Shown piece by piece: positions 25,355 through 34,589 of a stretch of DNA of 64,000 bases (positions within the stretch are counted from its first letter, which is position 1; each line of letters opens with the position of its first letter). This DNA comes from CAG-488 sp051881315 (GTDB taxonomy: Bacteria > Bacillota > Clostridia > Oscillospirales > Acutalibacteraceae), in assembly GCA_051881315.1 (NCBI GenBank), contig JBJEPQ010000029.1, positions 1 through 64,000 of the forward strand. Direction: 5' to 3'. The translations under genes and the position numbers were made by a program. Under the pieces are notes generated by a model. That model was not told the DNA's origin. It saw only the letters and a list, made by a program, of their open reading frames with translations, and ran no database searches.

Positions 25355-25537
25355 ATGTCAAATGAAATGCTAAAGATTATATCTAATGTTTGTTTGTGTA
25401 GTGGAGGTTTGTTTGCTGTTATATCTATAATTCTGAGTGTTATATCAAGAAAAGGTAAAAAACCCGCTACGGACAATAAAACAATATCTGTAGAATATGA
25501 ATTGACATACATACACACCAATACGATTATTGAGTGA
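25355..25537 (+). CDS. Small single-pass membrane protein
   Basis: This 60-residue protein has one hydrophobic helix (VCLCSGGLFAVISIILSVIS) and a short polar tail. AGGAG precedes the ATG, and it sits 10 bp behind the phosphatase and 23 bp before the EssC-like start. Its N-terminal layout is like that of the longer protein at 40470, which also lies in a phosphatase/kinase gene group, so it may be a short relative without the ETTVL tail. Function unknown. Confidence 0.6.
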   Translation: MSNEMLKIISNVCLCSGGLFAVISIILSVISRKGKKPATDNKTISVEYELTYIHTNTIIE

Positions 25538-25560
25538 ATTGTGTATGGAGGATGAAAACA

Positions 25561-28500
25561 ATGATTGTAAATTTGATTAAGTCAACGCAGATGTTCAGTC
25601 TAAACCTTCCTGTAAAGGTAAAAGGACAGTATTGGATAACTGATATTGATAAAAAAGGAAAATCAAGAAACCTTATAAGTGTTGAAGCTGTTAAAGGAAA
25701 ATGGATTGTTAAAAGTAACAGCATTGCCGGCGTTATTGATTCTTCAAACAATGTCTGCAAGCAGATCGAACTTTTACCGGATAGCTTCTTTTATGTAAAG
25801 ATTGCCAATTATGATGAAAAAGTAATTCTGTTTGCCGAAAACATGGATTCAAGCAGACAGAATTTCACAAAAATTGTTGTCAATGGTGCATCAACTTTCA
25901 ATATAGGAAGAAACAGAGATAACAATATATGCTTTGCAAACAGATTGGTTTCGGGTTATCATGCAAAGCTATCTTATGACGGACAAAACTGGTCAATTTA
26001 TGATATGGGAAGCACAAACGGCGTTTTTGTAAACGGATTTAGAGTTGATTCTCAAGATCTTGATGCAGGCGATCTCATATATATTATGGGACTGAAGATT
26101 GTTGTGGGCTATAATTTTATGGCAATTAACAATCCGGATAATGTTTTGGTACTTAATTCAAGCAGCTTATCCGAGTATGTGCCGCAAAGAATACAGAAAA
26201 GACCTGATGATGTAAACCTTGAATTTCCGGCAAAAAAATTCTTCTTTAGATCTCCCCGCTTCCATAGAGAAGTTGAACATTCGGTTATAGAGATTGACGC
26301 TCCGCCTCAAAGAGAAAAAGAAGAGAAAGTACCGCTTGCGCTGACATTGGGACCGTCTCTGACAATGGGTATTGCATCACTAAGTTCTGCATCAATGGCT
26401 ATAATCAATTTATCTTCAGGTAAAACAGAACTGATAAATGTTTTTCCGACATTGATGATGGCTGTTAGTATGATGGCGGGTACTGTTTTGTGGCCGACCA
26501 TTACAAAAAAACATGCAAAAAAACAACGTATTATCAACGAAAATAAGCGTCAAAAGAGATACTTGGCTTATTTGGATGAGATAAGGGATATTGTCAGAAG
26601 AAAGAGCAAAGAACAGAGCGATATATTGGAGGAAAATCTTGTTTCGCCGGAAATGTGTGCGGAAAGAATTGCTCAAGTTTCTTCTAATCTTTGGGAAAGG
26701 GTAATCGGACAAAGCGATTTCCTGAGATTTAGAGTCGGCATAGGAATGGTTCCTTTGGATGCCGAGATCAAATTCCCTCCAAAAAAGTTCACTTTGGATG
26801 AGGATAATCTTCAGGATGCGATGCTTTCTTTGGGAAACGAGCCTAAAGATATTCCGAATGTACCCATAAGCATATCTTTCGTTGAGGATAATATTATTGG
26901 TATTTTCGGTGATTACGGTCAGTCGGTCAATTTGGTGAAGTCAATCATTCTTCAGGCAATATCGCTTCATAGCTATGATGAACTTAAATTGATGTTGATT
27001 ACAGATGAGACTGATTTAAGAGAATGGGAGTTTGTTAAATGGATACCCCATTTTTGGGATGATGACAAAAAAATACGATTCCTTGCAACAAATAATGATG
27101 AAATAAAAGAGCTCTCCTCTTTTATAGAAAAGAATATTCTTGTCAGAGAAGATGACGAGAAAAATGAAAACTACGCAGAGAACATTCCTTATTATATAAT
27201 AATATCAACAAGCGAAAAACTTCAAAAGCGATGTGAATCAATTCAGCAGCTCTTAAAGTATGAAAGCAATAAAGGTTTCAGCATGGTTTTCCTTACAAAT
27301 GAGCTGAAAGATCTACCGAAAGAAACAAACATTGTTGTTAAAACAGACGGTAGCAATTCGCAGGTATTTGACAAGGATGACACGACGGGGAAAAAAGTTG
27401 TTTTTTCTATTGATAAGATCAACGAAAATATGCTTGACGGAATATCAGAGGATATTGCAAATATTGAGTTGGATTTAAGCAGTCAACGTTATGCTTTGCC
27501 TAATATGATAACATTTTTGGAAATGTTTAATATCAGCAAAATAGAGCACCTTAATGTTCTTACCAGATGGAAAGAAAACAACCCGACTATCAGCCTTCAA
27601 GCACCGATTGGTGTAGACACGCAAGGAGAACCGTTTTATCTCGATCTTCATGAAAAGTATCATGGCCCTCACGGTCTGGTGGCAGGTATGACCGGTTCAG
27701 GTAAATCGGAATTTATTATTACATATATTCTTTCTCTGGCGGTTAATTATCATCCTGATGAGGTCGCATTTATTCTGATAGACTACAAGGGCGGCGGCTT
27801 GACAGGTGCGTTTGAAGATCCCGAAAGAGGAATAAAACTTCCTCATCTTGCGGGAACGATAACAAACCTTGATGGAGCAGCAATACAAAGATCGCTTATC
27901 TCAATCCAGAGTGAACTCAGACGAAGACAGGCAATTTTTAATGAAGCGCGCAGAATTTCTAATGAAGGTACAATGGATATATATAAGTACCAACAGCTTC
28001 ACCGTGATAAGGTGGTTACGGAGCCCGTACCTCATCTGTTTATAATATCAGATGAGTTTGCAGAGCTTAAAACCCAACAGCCCGAGTTTATGGAACAGCT
28101 GATCAGTACGGCACGTATCGGACGAAGCCTCGGAGTTCACTTAATCCTTGCAACTCAAAAGCCCAGCGGCGTTGTTGATGATCAGATCTGGAGTAACAGT
28201 AAATTCAGAGTATGTCTTAAAGTTCAGGATAAATCGGATAGTCAGGATATGATCAAACGTCCGGATGCGGCTGAACTTTCACAGACCGGTAGATTTTATT
28301 TACAGGTTGGTTTTAACGAATTTTTTGCATTGGGACAATCGGCTTGGTGCGGCGCGGAGTATATTCCGACTGAGACAATTGAAAAAACGGTTGATAACAG
28401 TATTCAAATCGTTGACCATCTCGGACGTGTGCTTATGAGTGTTAAGCCGGGCAAAAAGCAAGGGGGAAAGGCCTCAAAAGTTAAACAGATTGTTGCAATA

Positions 28501-30153
28501 GTTAAATATCTTTCGGATTTAGCCGAGGAAGAATCTATAAACGAAAGACCTCTTTGGCTTGATCCAATTCCTGAATTTATCTATGTTGACGCTCTTGAAA
28601 AGAAGTATTCGGTCAAATCCGGCGGAACGCACCTGAATCCGGTTGTTGGAGAGTATGACGATCCGTTTAATCAGAAGCAGGGAGTTCTTACCGTTCCGTT
28701 TTCAGATGAAGGCAACTGTCTTGTTTACGGTGCGATCGGAAACGGTAAAACAACTTTCCTTACAACACTTTGCTATTCGCTTATTAAAAACCACAGTGCA
28801 GACGAGCTGAATTTATATATTCTGGATTTCGGCTCCGAGACATTGAGGATGTTTGATAAAGCTCCGCAGGTCGGCGGAGTAGCTATGGCGGCAGACGAAG
28901 AAAAGATAATCAATCTTTTCAAAATGCTTAACAAGGAGATGGAACGAAGGAAATCGCTGTTTTCCGAATACGGAGGAGATTATGCATCATACTGTAAATC
29001 CTCCGGAAAGATTTTGCCGAATATAGTCGTTGCATTGAACAACTATACGGGATTTGCAGATCAGTATGAAAACCTGTATGAGTTATTGTTATTACTCACC
29101 CGAGACGGAATTAAATACGGTATCTATTTTATTATGACCGTCAGCAGTCCAAGCGGAATCAGATTTAGAATACAGCAGAATTTTAAAACAATGCTCACAA
29201 TGCAGTTGAACGATGTTACGGATTATCCGGTAATCGTAGGAAAAACAGGTGGATTGCTCCCATCAAAGTATAAGGGCAGAGGTCTCGTTAAGCTTGACGG
29301 AGTTTACGAATTTCAGACCGCGTATTGTGCCGAAACCGATGATGTGGCTGATTTTGTCAGAGGTTTTTGCGCGTCGCTTGCAAAGGAAACCAAAAAGACA
29401 GCTAAGAGAATTCCGGTTCTTCCGAACGTTGTCAATTTGGAGTATGTACGAAGCACGGCGGAGTCACTGAATTTTGTTCCTGTGGGCGTTGGAAAAAAAT
29501 CGCTTGAAATTGTCGGCGTAAATATGTTCAACAAAGTGGTTTGCGTTGCAATGTCGCAGGATATTTACCAATGCGGTTCATTTACAGAGGAACTGATAAA
29601 AGTGATTTCCGAGATTGTACCCGTTCAGGCCATTGATGCAGAAACACTGCTGACCGAGGAAATGCCGGAAAATGCAGAACTTATTTCTGACGGCTACGAT
29701 GCCTTTGTTGAAGAACTTTTTGCAGAAATGGTCAAAAGAAATAACACCTATAAAGAAGCAAAGCTGGATGTAAAAATCCTTGAGCAATTTGAAAGAAAAG
29801 CAGTTGTTATCCTCGGCATAAAAGGTCTTTTTGAACGGCTTTCGGAGGACAACAAAAAGAAGCTTGCATTGCTTATCGAAAAAGGAGAGGCAATTTACAA
29901 GATACATTTCTTCATGGTAGACGGAGTCTCCTCTTTTAAGGATTATGCATACGAACCGTGGTATAAGCGTCATGTTTCAGGTTCCGACGGAATTTGGATC
30001 GGCGACGGAATTGCGGATCAGTATACGCTTAAGCTCAACAAGATGTCAAGCGAATATTATGATGATATCGGCAGTGAATACGGCTATGTTGTTGAAAGAG
30101 GCAAGGCTGTGCTGACAAAGCTGCTCAATTCATCGCCTGAGGAGGAGTATTGA
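25561..30153 (+). CDS. essC: EssC-like type VII secretion ATPase (FHA + FtsK/SpoIIIE domains)
   Basis: This 1530-residue protein has an FHA region at the N-terminus (a weak copy at about 1-90, a canonical one at about 100-185 with IGRNRDNN, VSGYHAKLS and STNGVFVNG) and two membrane helices near 255-310. Three FtsK/SpoIIIE modules follow. Module 1 has Walker A GMTGSGKSE (about 708-716) and LFIISDEFAEL; module 2 has GAIGNGKTT (about 1057); module 3 has only the degenerate GVGKKSLE (about 1305). This is the layout of the T7SSb motor. GGAGG at 25547-25551 selects the ATG at 25561. It would export the WXG100 and linked proteins encoded directly behind it. The FHA part is a likely receiver of the local Ser/Thr kinase signal. 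Confidence 0.93.
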   Translation: MIVNLIKSTQMFSLNLPVKVKGQYWITDIDKKGKSRNLISVEAVKGKWIVKSNSIAGVIDSSNNVCKQIELLPDSFFYVKIANYDEKVILFAENMDSSRQNFTKIVVNGASTFNIGRNRDNNICFANRLVSGYHAKLSYDGQNWSIYDMGSTNGVFVNGFRVDSQDLDAGDLIYIMGLKIVVGYNFMAINNPDNVLVLNSSSLSEYVPQRIQKRPDDVNLEFPAKKFFFRSPRFHREVEHSVIEIDAPPQREKEEKVPLALTLGPSLTMGIASLSSASMAIINLSSGKTELINVFPTLMMAVSMMAGTVLWPTITKKHAKKQRIINENKRQKRYLAYLDEIRDIVRRKSKEQSDILEENLVSPEMCAERIAQVSSNLWERVIGQSDFLRFRVGIGMVPLDAEIKFPPKKFTLDEDNLQDAMLSLGNEPKDIPNVPISISFVEDNIIGIFGDYGQSVNLVKSIILQAISLHSYDELKLMLITDETDLREWEFVKWIPHFWDDDKKIRFLATNNDEIKELSSFIEKNILVREDDEKNENYAENIPYYIIISTSEKLQKRCESIQQLLKYESNKGFSMVFLTNELKDLPKETNIVVKTDGSNSQVFDKDDTTGKKVVFSIDKINENMLDGISEDIANIELDLSSQRYALPNMITFLEMFNISKIEHLNVLTRWKENNPTISLQAPIGVDTQGEPFYLDLHEKYHGPHGLVAGMTGSGKSEFIITYILSLAVNYHPDEVAFILIDYKGGGLTGAFEDPERGIKLPHLAGTITNLDGAAIQRSLISIQSELRRRQAIFNEARRISNEGTMDIYKYQQLHRDKVVTEPVPHLFIISDEFAELKTQQPEFMEQLISTARIGRSLGVHLILATQKPSGVVDDQIWSNSKFRVCLKVQDKSDSQDMIKRPDAAELSQTGRFYLQVGFNEFFALGQSAWCGAEYIPTETIEKTVDNSIQIVDHLGRVLMSVKPGKKQGGKASKVKQIVAIVKYLSDLAEEESINERPLWLDPIPEFIYVDALEKKYSVKSGGTHLNPVVGEYDDPFNQKQGVLTVPFSDEGNCLVYGAIGNGKTTFLTTLCYSLIKNHSADELNLYILDFGSETLRMFDKAPQVGGVAMAADEEKIINLFKMLNKEMERRKSLFSEYGGDYASYCKSSGKILPNIVVALNNYTGFADQYENLYELLLLLTRDGIKYGIYFIMTVSSPSGIRFRIQQNFKTMLTMQLNDVTDYPVIVGKTGGLLPSKYKGRGLVKLDGVYEFQTAYCAETDDVADFVRGFCASLAKETKKTAKRIPVLPNVVNLEYVRSTAESLNFVPVGVGKKSLEIVGVNMFNKVVCVAMSQDIYQCGSFTEELIKVISEIVPVQAIDAETLLTEEMPENAELISDGYDAFVEELFAEMVKRNNTYKEAKLDVKILEQFERKAVVILGIKGLFERLSEDNKKKLALLIEKGEAIYKIHFFMVDGVSSFKDYAYEPWYKRHVSGSDGIWIGDGIADQYTLKLNKMSSEYYDDIGSEYGYVVERGKAVLTKLLNSSPEEEY

Positions 30154-30154
30154 T

Positions 30155-30406
30155 ATGGATAAAATTTTAATTGAAGTATATGCTCCGATTTTGGGAAAAT
30201 CATTTGATGTCTTTATACCGCAGGAATGTCAGATGTTTGAAATATTAGAGTTAATCAAAAAAGCGGTGTCGGATATGTCGGACGGAATATTTGCAGCTAA
30301 TGAAAGCACGGCGTTGTGCAACCGTTCTGACGGAACCATACTGAATATCAATTTATCAGCTTACGAGCTGGGACTGCATAACGGCTCGAAATTGATATTA
30401 ATATAA
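30155..30406 (+). CDS. esaB: EsaB/YukD-like ubiquitin-fold protein
   Basis: This 83-residue protein of ubiquitin-like type (ILIEVYAPILGKSFDVFIP ... LSAYELGLHNGSKLILI) matches the small YukD/EsaB component of Firmicutes T7SS in size, pattern and position. It starts 1 bp after the EssC stop. Family members are cytoplasmic and needed for secretion in several species. Confidence 0.85.
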   Translation: MDKILIEVYAPILGKSFDVFIPQECQMFEILELIKKAVSDMSDGIFAANESTALCNRSDGTILNINLSAYELGLHNGSKLILI

Positions 30407-30430
30407 TAAAAAATTTTTGGAGGTAGAAAA

Positions 30431-30745
30431 ATGGCAGTAAAGACCATTAAAGTTGATCCTGAACAGCTCAGAAATTGGGCAAACGAGATTTCAAACTTAG
30501 GCGGAGATTATCAGACAAATTATCAGAAGATCCAGGTTTCGGTTGACGAGCTTGCACAGACTTGGACAGGTGAAGACAGCAATGCATACAGAAACAAGGC
30601 TCATGAGTTTGATGATGATTTTCAGAAAATGTTCAACGAAATCGGCGAGTACGTGGAATATTTGAATGCAGCGGCACAGAAGTACGATGAAGTTCGTGCT
30701 GACGCACAGTCAAGAGCAAACGCATTAAAGGGTAATTACAATTAA
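30431..30745 (+). CDS. esxA: WXG100-family protein 1
   Basis: This 104-residue helical hairpin protein has the WTG motif at 45-47 in the turn and a HEFDDDFQKM segment shared with the third WXG protein at 33464. WXG100 proteins are the core substrates of type VII systems and usually pair as dimers; the next gene is the likely partner. A strong GGAGG site precedes it, in keeping with high expression. Confidence 0.92.
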   Translation: MAVKTIKVDPEQLRNWANEISNLGGDYQTNYQKIQVSVDELAQTWTGEDSNAYRNKAHEFDDDFQKMFNEIGEYVEYLNAAAQKYDEVRADAQSRANALKGNYN

Positions 30746-30761
30746 TTAGGAGGAACGAAAA

Positions 30762-31070
30762 ATGGCAGAACAGAATATTAATTCCCAGGCATTAAGAGAC
30801 GGCGCAGATAAGATGAGGCAGTATAACAATACGCTCTTCGACATTTTAAATAATTTTCAGAATAAGATTAACAGCTTAACAAACGTATGGGTTGGCGATG
30901 CTCAGTCAGAGCTTGTTCAGCAGTTTACCAACAAGCTTTACCCGCGTTTCCAGGAGTATTATGATGTAATCAATTCGTATGCCGATTATCTTATTACAAC
31001 GGCAGAGTCCTATGAAGCGGCTGAAGAAACTCTTATCAGTCAGGCAGATACTACAACAGATTTTGCATAA
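30762..31070 (+). CDS. esxB: WXG100-family protein 2
   Basis: This 102-residue protein has a WVG turn at 43-45 and a C-terminal YEAAE that fits the YxxxD/E export signal of type VII substrates. It follows WXG protein 1 by 16 bp with AGGAGG before its ATG. The two are probably a heterodimeric substrate pair, with this one carrying the export signal. A long hairpin follows at once. Confidence 0.92.
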   Translation: MAEQNINSQALRDGADKMRQYNNTLFDILNNFQNKINSLTNVWVGDAQSELVQQFTNKLYPRFQEYYDVINSYADYLITTAESYEAAEETLISQADTTTDFA

Positions 31071-31080
31071 GTGTAAAATG

Positions 31081-31117
31081 TATTTGCTGTAGATTTGCAG
31101 TCAATCTACAGCAAATA
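31081..31117 (+). other. 15-bp perfect hairpin behind the WXG100 pair
   Basis: Arms TATTTGCTGTAGATT and AATCTACAGCAAATA pair perfectly around a 7-nt loop, beginning 11 nt after the stop codon. No T-tract follows. It may protect the 3' end of a processed esx message or partly block transcription. Confidence 0.7.
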
Positions 31118-31138
31118 TATCGAAAAAGGAGCATCAAA

Positions 31139-33448
31139 ATGAAATTGTTTAAAAGAATATTTTCGGCTTTTATGTCGGTAATTATGGTTTTCGGAATAGT
31201 TACGATGTTGGTGTCGTGTTCAAGCTCAAAAGACAAAACGGCATCCTTGAATGTAGGCGAATATTTATCAGAACTTGCGAATGCTTTTGGCATGTATTCG
31301 TATACATCCAAAGAACCGCACGTCTCGGGAGTTAATAAAGACAATGAATATTTTGATACAGTTCAAACTTGTTTTGAGTGGAATGTGATTGATGGTTCCG
31401 ATATTGATCTCGACAACTCTTTAACCAAAAGCTTTGTTGCAAAGACTCTTATAAAAGCTGTTCGCTCAGAAGACATTGAGAAAAAGGATGACAAAGAAAT
31501 TGCAAAGATTGCCTCTGACAAGGGGTATATTACATTTAAATACAAAGGTACATCGGATACGGAAAAAACGGTTACCGATGAGGAAGCGAGAGAATCCATA
31601 AAGGCCTCCGTAAAAATTTGGGCTTCTCCTACTCAGGAAGAATCAAAATCCGAAGCAACGTTTGGAGAAAATACCGTTAATCTTACGGGACTGAAATCAG
31701 ATGATATCATTTATGGAAACGACGGTACGGTTGCTATATCAAAAGCAGCGGTTAGCAAGCTTGACGGTGCGGCAACAACCGGAGATGAAAGAAATACTAT
31801 GACCGGAGGAAAATCGGGATCAGATTCTATTAAGGATGGAGTAACATATGTACTTCCTGCTACTGAGAATAAATCGGCTACAGCATATACTGCTTCTTCG
31901 GTAATTGACGACGGAAATTATTATATAATAAAAAACGAACAAGAAAATCCCGATATCGAGACAACTATTCAAGAACTTCACGAGTCGGGTACAACAGATG
32001 TAGACTTTTCTAAAGCAGTAATTACTTGCGGTGACGGCGTTGTTCTTTCCAATGAAGGAGACAATCAGAATGTCAGTTTATATGAAAAACCCCAAGTTGG
32101 ATATATCGGAACGGATGTTCATGGAGCCGAAACTGAAGATACAGCAGTTAAAGGTTTCAGTAGATCGTTTACCGTTGGTAATGTTGGAGTTTCTTTAACC
32201 GTTGGAGATGGCGGAAATAGCATAGGTTTTGGCATAAATGTCAAAATGGGAGAAAAAGAGAATGTATCTGTTAGCTCAGATTATACTTTGAGCAATGTTA
32301 GGGTTGAAAACGATATTGATATAAATTGGTTTAAGCTTAAATATGCGAAATGTATTCTTGGATATGAACTTGAAGAGTCCAAAAAAGCAAGCGTTACATT
32401 TGTCGATAAAGATTTGCTGACTTATTCAGGCGATTATTCAACTGTTACAAAACCAAGCGGGTTAACTATCGGTAAATTTAGTCACGCATTAAGAACTGCA
32501 TCCGGAAAAACAAAAGGTCACACATCAATTAAAATTTGTAGCATAGATTTAGCCAGTATAGGTGTGGCTTCTGTAAGCTTTGATGTAAAGGTGAACTTAA
32601 CTATTGAAGGTTATATAGAACTTAGTGTTGTAACAAAAGATGCAAAAGGACTTGAGTATGCAAACAAGAATTTGAGAACAGTAAACGAACACACTCAGGA
32701 AGAAAGCATGAAGTTTGGTGGCAAGGCAGAGCTGACTCTCTATGCCGGTGTTGCCGCAAATCTTCTTGGCGTTGAAGCGATTGGCTTTGGCGCCAAAATA
32801 GGTATTGGTATAGCGGCCTCAATTAAAGCGACTCTTACGGATTCGGAAAATCATATGTTCGCATCAGAAGTATATGACAATGTTGATGAGACTTCAGCAG
32901 AAAGTTTGGCAGAAGCAACCAACGGAAAAACGGTTACGTTGGAGGGAATGGATCAAGTTACATTGAAAATGGATATTTGCTTAGATCTATCCGCATATAA
33001 AATCTTGTCTATAGAAGTGTCAAATAGTTGCTTGTTGGTAAAGCTTACCGATAAACTTTCTTTCGAAATTTGGGGATCAGATGATACATTCTGGAAGTGC
33101 CATAAAGAAAAAGGCAAGGAAATGAGTTCCTGCTCAAAAACATATGCAGAGATTGAAATTGAAGATGAGGAAGAATCAACAACAGCATATGATGTCAACA
33201 AGAGCGATACGATAGAAATATCTGATTTTGCACTTGATATGGCGGTTGGAGAGAGTAGGAAGTTGACTGTTGAAGCAGTTCCACAGGAATATGAACTCTC
33301 CGATCTGAAGTTTTCTTCCGATAATACAGGTGTCGCAACGATTGATTCAAACGGTAATGTTACAGGTGTTTCTGAAGGTAACGCTAATATAACGGTTTCA
33401 ACTTCTGACGGAAAATACAGTGCGAAATGTTCGATATTTGTTTACTAA
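31139..33448 (+). CDS. Large lipoprotein with C-terminal Big2-like domain
   Basis: This 769-residue protein has a signal peptide ending in a lipobox (MLVSC, Cys 27) and residues 35-110 that loosely resemble an SLH-type repeat (NVGEYLSELANAFGMYSY, WNVIDGSDIDLD). The middle is long and unassigned, with alternating strands, and the C-terminal Ig-like Big2 domain lies at about 690-769 (TGVATIDSNGNVTGVSEGNA). It should be anchored on the outside of the membrane. It lies between two WXG100 genes in one operon, so it may be a scaffold or cell-wall part for the secretion machine. This role is inferred from position. Confidence 0.75.
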   Translation: MKLFKRIFSAFMSVIMVFGIVTMLVSCSSSKDKTASLNVGEYLSELANAFGMYSYTSKEPHVSGVNKDNEYFDTVQTCFEWNVIDGSDIDLDNSLTKSFVAKTLIKAVRSEDIEKKDDKEIAKIASDKGYITFKYKGTSDTEKTVTDEEARESIKASVKIWASPTQEESKSEATFGENTVNLTGLKSDDIIYGNDGTVAISKAAVSKLDGAATTGDERNTMTGGKSGSDSIKDGVTYVLPATENKSATAYTASSVIDDGNYYIIKNEQENPDIETTIQELHESGTTDVDFSKAVITCGDGVVLSNEGDNQNVSLYEKPQVGYIGTDVHGAETEDTAVKGFSRSFTVGNVGVSLTVGDGGNSIGFGINVKMGEKENVSVSSDYTLSNVRVENDIDINWFKLKYAKCILGYELEESKKASVTFVDKDLLTYSGDYSTVTKPSGLTIGKFSHALRTASGKTKGHTSIKICSIDLASIGVASVSFDVKVNLTIEGYIELSVVTKDAKGLEYANKNLRTVNEHTQEESMKFGGKAELTLYAGVAANLLGVEAIGFGAKIGIGIAASIKATLTDSENHMFASEVYDNVDETSAESLAEATNGKTVTLEGMDQVTLKMDICLDLSAYKILSIEVSNSCLLVKLTDKLSFEIWGSDDTFWKCHKEKGKEMSSCSKTYAEIEIEDEEESTTAYDVNKSDTIEISDFALDMAVGESRKLTVEAVPQEYELSDLKFSSDNTGVATIDSNGNVTGVSEGNANITVSTSDGKYSAKCSIFVY

Positions 33449-33463
33449 AAAGGAGGCATTCAA

Positions 33464-33988
33464 ATGGCAAGATCAATAAAGGTTGATGCAGATAAGCTCA
33501 GAGGATGGTCAACGGATATAAAAGGGATTGCAGAAGATTATCAGATGAATTATCGCAGTCTTCTTTCTACGGTTGACAGTTTATCCTCGTCATGGATGGG
33601 TGAAGATAATGTTGCATATCAGAAAAAGGTTCATGAATTCGATGATGATTTTCAAAAAATGAACAGGGAAATTTTACAGTATGCTTCATATCTTGATAAA
33701 ACCGCTAAAGTCTATGATGTTGTGAGAAATGTCGCTCAAAAGAAAGCCGGCGGTCTCAAGGGTCATCATAATTCGGCAGGTGCATCAACCGGAGGTGGAA
33801 TAAGCGGAGGCGGTTCGTCAGGCGGAGGCGGTTCATCAGGCGGAGGCGGTTCGTCAAGATCTTTTTCAAACAACGGTGGTTCATCTGAGTTCTATTCTGA
33901 TTTGTATTCATCCGGTGGTGCCGGCAAGGCATCAGGCGGAGGCGGAGGCGGAGCTTTCGGTGGTGGCGGGGGCATAGGATCCCGTTAA
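33464..33988 (+). CDS. WXG100 protein with long Gly/Ser-rich tail
   Basis: Residues 1-98 are a WXG100 domain (WMG at 44-46; HEFDDDFQKM in common with WXG protein 1). Residues 100-174 are almost purely Gly/Ser with SSGGGG blocks and a final Gly-rich patch, containing a short aromatic island (SSEFYSDLYSSGG). Family proteins are normally about 100 residues without such a tail. The tail would be flexible and cannot carry a folded toxin. It may act as a spacer or anchor, or may keep the protein at the channel. AGGAGG precedes the ATG. Confidence 0.88.
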   Translation: MARSIKVDADKLRGWSTDIKGIAEDYQMNYRSLLSTVDSLSSSWMGEDNVAYQKKVHEFDDDFQKMNREILQYASYLDKTAKVYDVVRNVAQKKAGGLKGHHNSAGASTGGGISGGGSSGGGGSSGGGGSSRSFSNNGGSSEFYSDLYSSGGAGKASGGGGGGAFGGGGGIGSR

Positions 33989-34039
33989 ATAAACTGGACA
34001 GAGACGATGTTAATATCGGTTCTCATAAATTTGAAAAAA

Positions 34040-34069
34040 CGGTAGGCAAATAGAAATATTTGCCTACCG
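34040..34069. other. 13-bp perfect hairpin with GAAA loop
   Basis: Arms CGGTAGGCAAATA and TATTTGCCTACCG pair perfectly around the stable tetraloop GAAA. Six A's precede it, so it would be a full terminator only on the minus strand, where no gene runs. On the + strand it follows the Gly-rich WXG gene and is most likely an RNA stability or processing element. Confidence 0.7.
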
Positions 34070-34108
34070 ATCACCGATAAAATGGCCATCTGCAAGGAGT
34101 GTATTTTT

Positions 34109-34585
34109 ATGGCAATGGATGTGTCAAGGGCAAATACTCAGGCAGCTAAGCTTGTTTCATATTCAAGTGAATTAAACAGAGCAATAAATCTGCTCAATTC
34201 CTATAAAAGCTCTATTTCAAAAAATTATCAAAGTTCCGAAGTGTCTTCGATTATTTCAGAGATAAACAGTATCATTGCTCTCATAAAGGGAGCGATGAAT
34301 GATTTGAATTCTGTTAGCAACGATGTTAGATCAACGGCGAAGAACATAAGAAATCAGGAATTGGCTCGTATTCGTGCTGCTCAAGCGGCGGTGGACAGAG
34401 CAAAATCGGTTTTGGATAATCTCAACAAAAAGAAAAGAAGACTTAACGATCAGATGCGCTATATTACGGATCAAAATGAACTGAACAATTTAAGAAAACA
34501 GCAGATAATATTAACCAAGCAAATATACGACGCACAAAAAAAATACAGTGCATGTCTTTCTGAACTTCAGGCTGCAAGAAGGTAA
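34109..34585 (+). CDS. Coiled-coil protein, probable type VII-linked small helical protein
   Basis: This 158-residue protein is almost entirely helical with heptad-like patterns (VSSIISEINSIIALIKGAMN, DRAKSVLDNLNKKKRRLNDQ). The size and helix content resemble YwqH/DUF5082-like partners of LXG effectors, but I see no specific motif, so the family is uncertain. AAGGAG at 34094-34099 fits the ATG at 34109 rather than that at 34082. The next gene starts 4 bp after its stop. Confidence 0.6.
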   Translation: MAMDVSRANTQAAKLVSYSSELNRAINLLNSYKSSISKNYQSSEVSSIISEINSIIALIKGAMNDLNSVSNDVRSTAKNIRNQELARIRAAQAAVDRAKSVLDNLNKKKRRLNDQMRYITDQNELNNLRKQQIILTKQIYDAQKKYSACLSELQAARR

Positions 34586-34589
34586 ATAT

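Noticed and set aside
34040..34069. Plus-strand rho-independent terminator
   Set aside because: The hairpin is perfect but no T-tract follows on the + strand; the run of T's exists only on the minus strand, where no gene runs.
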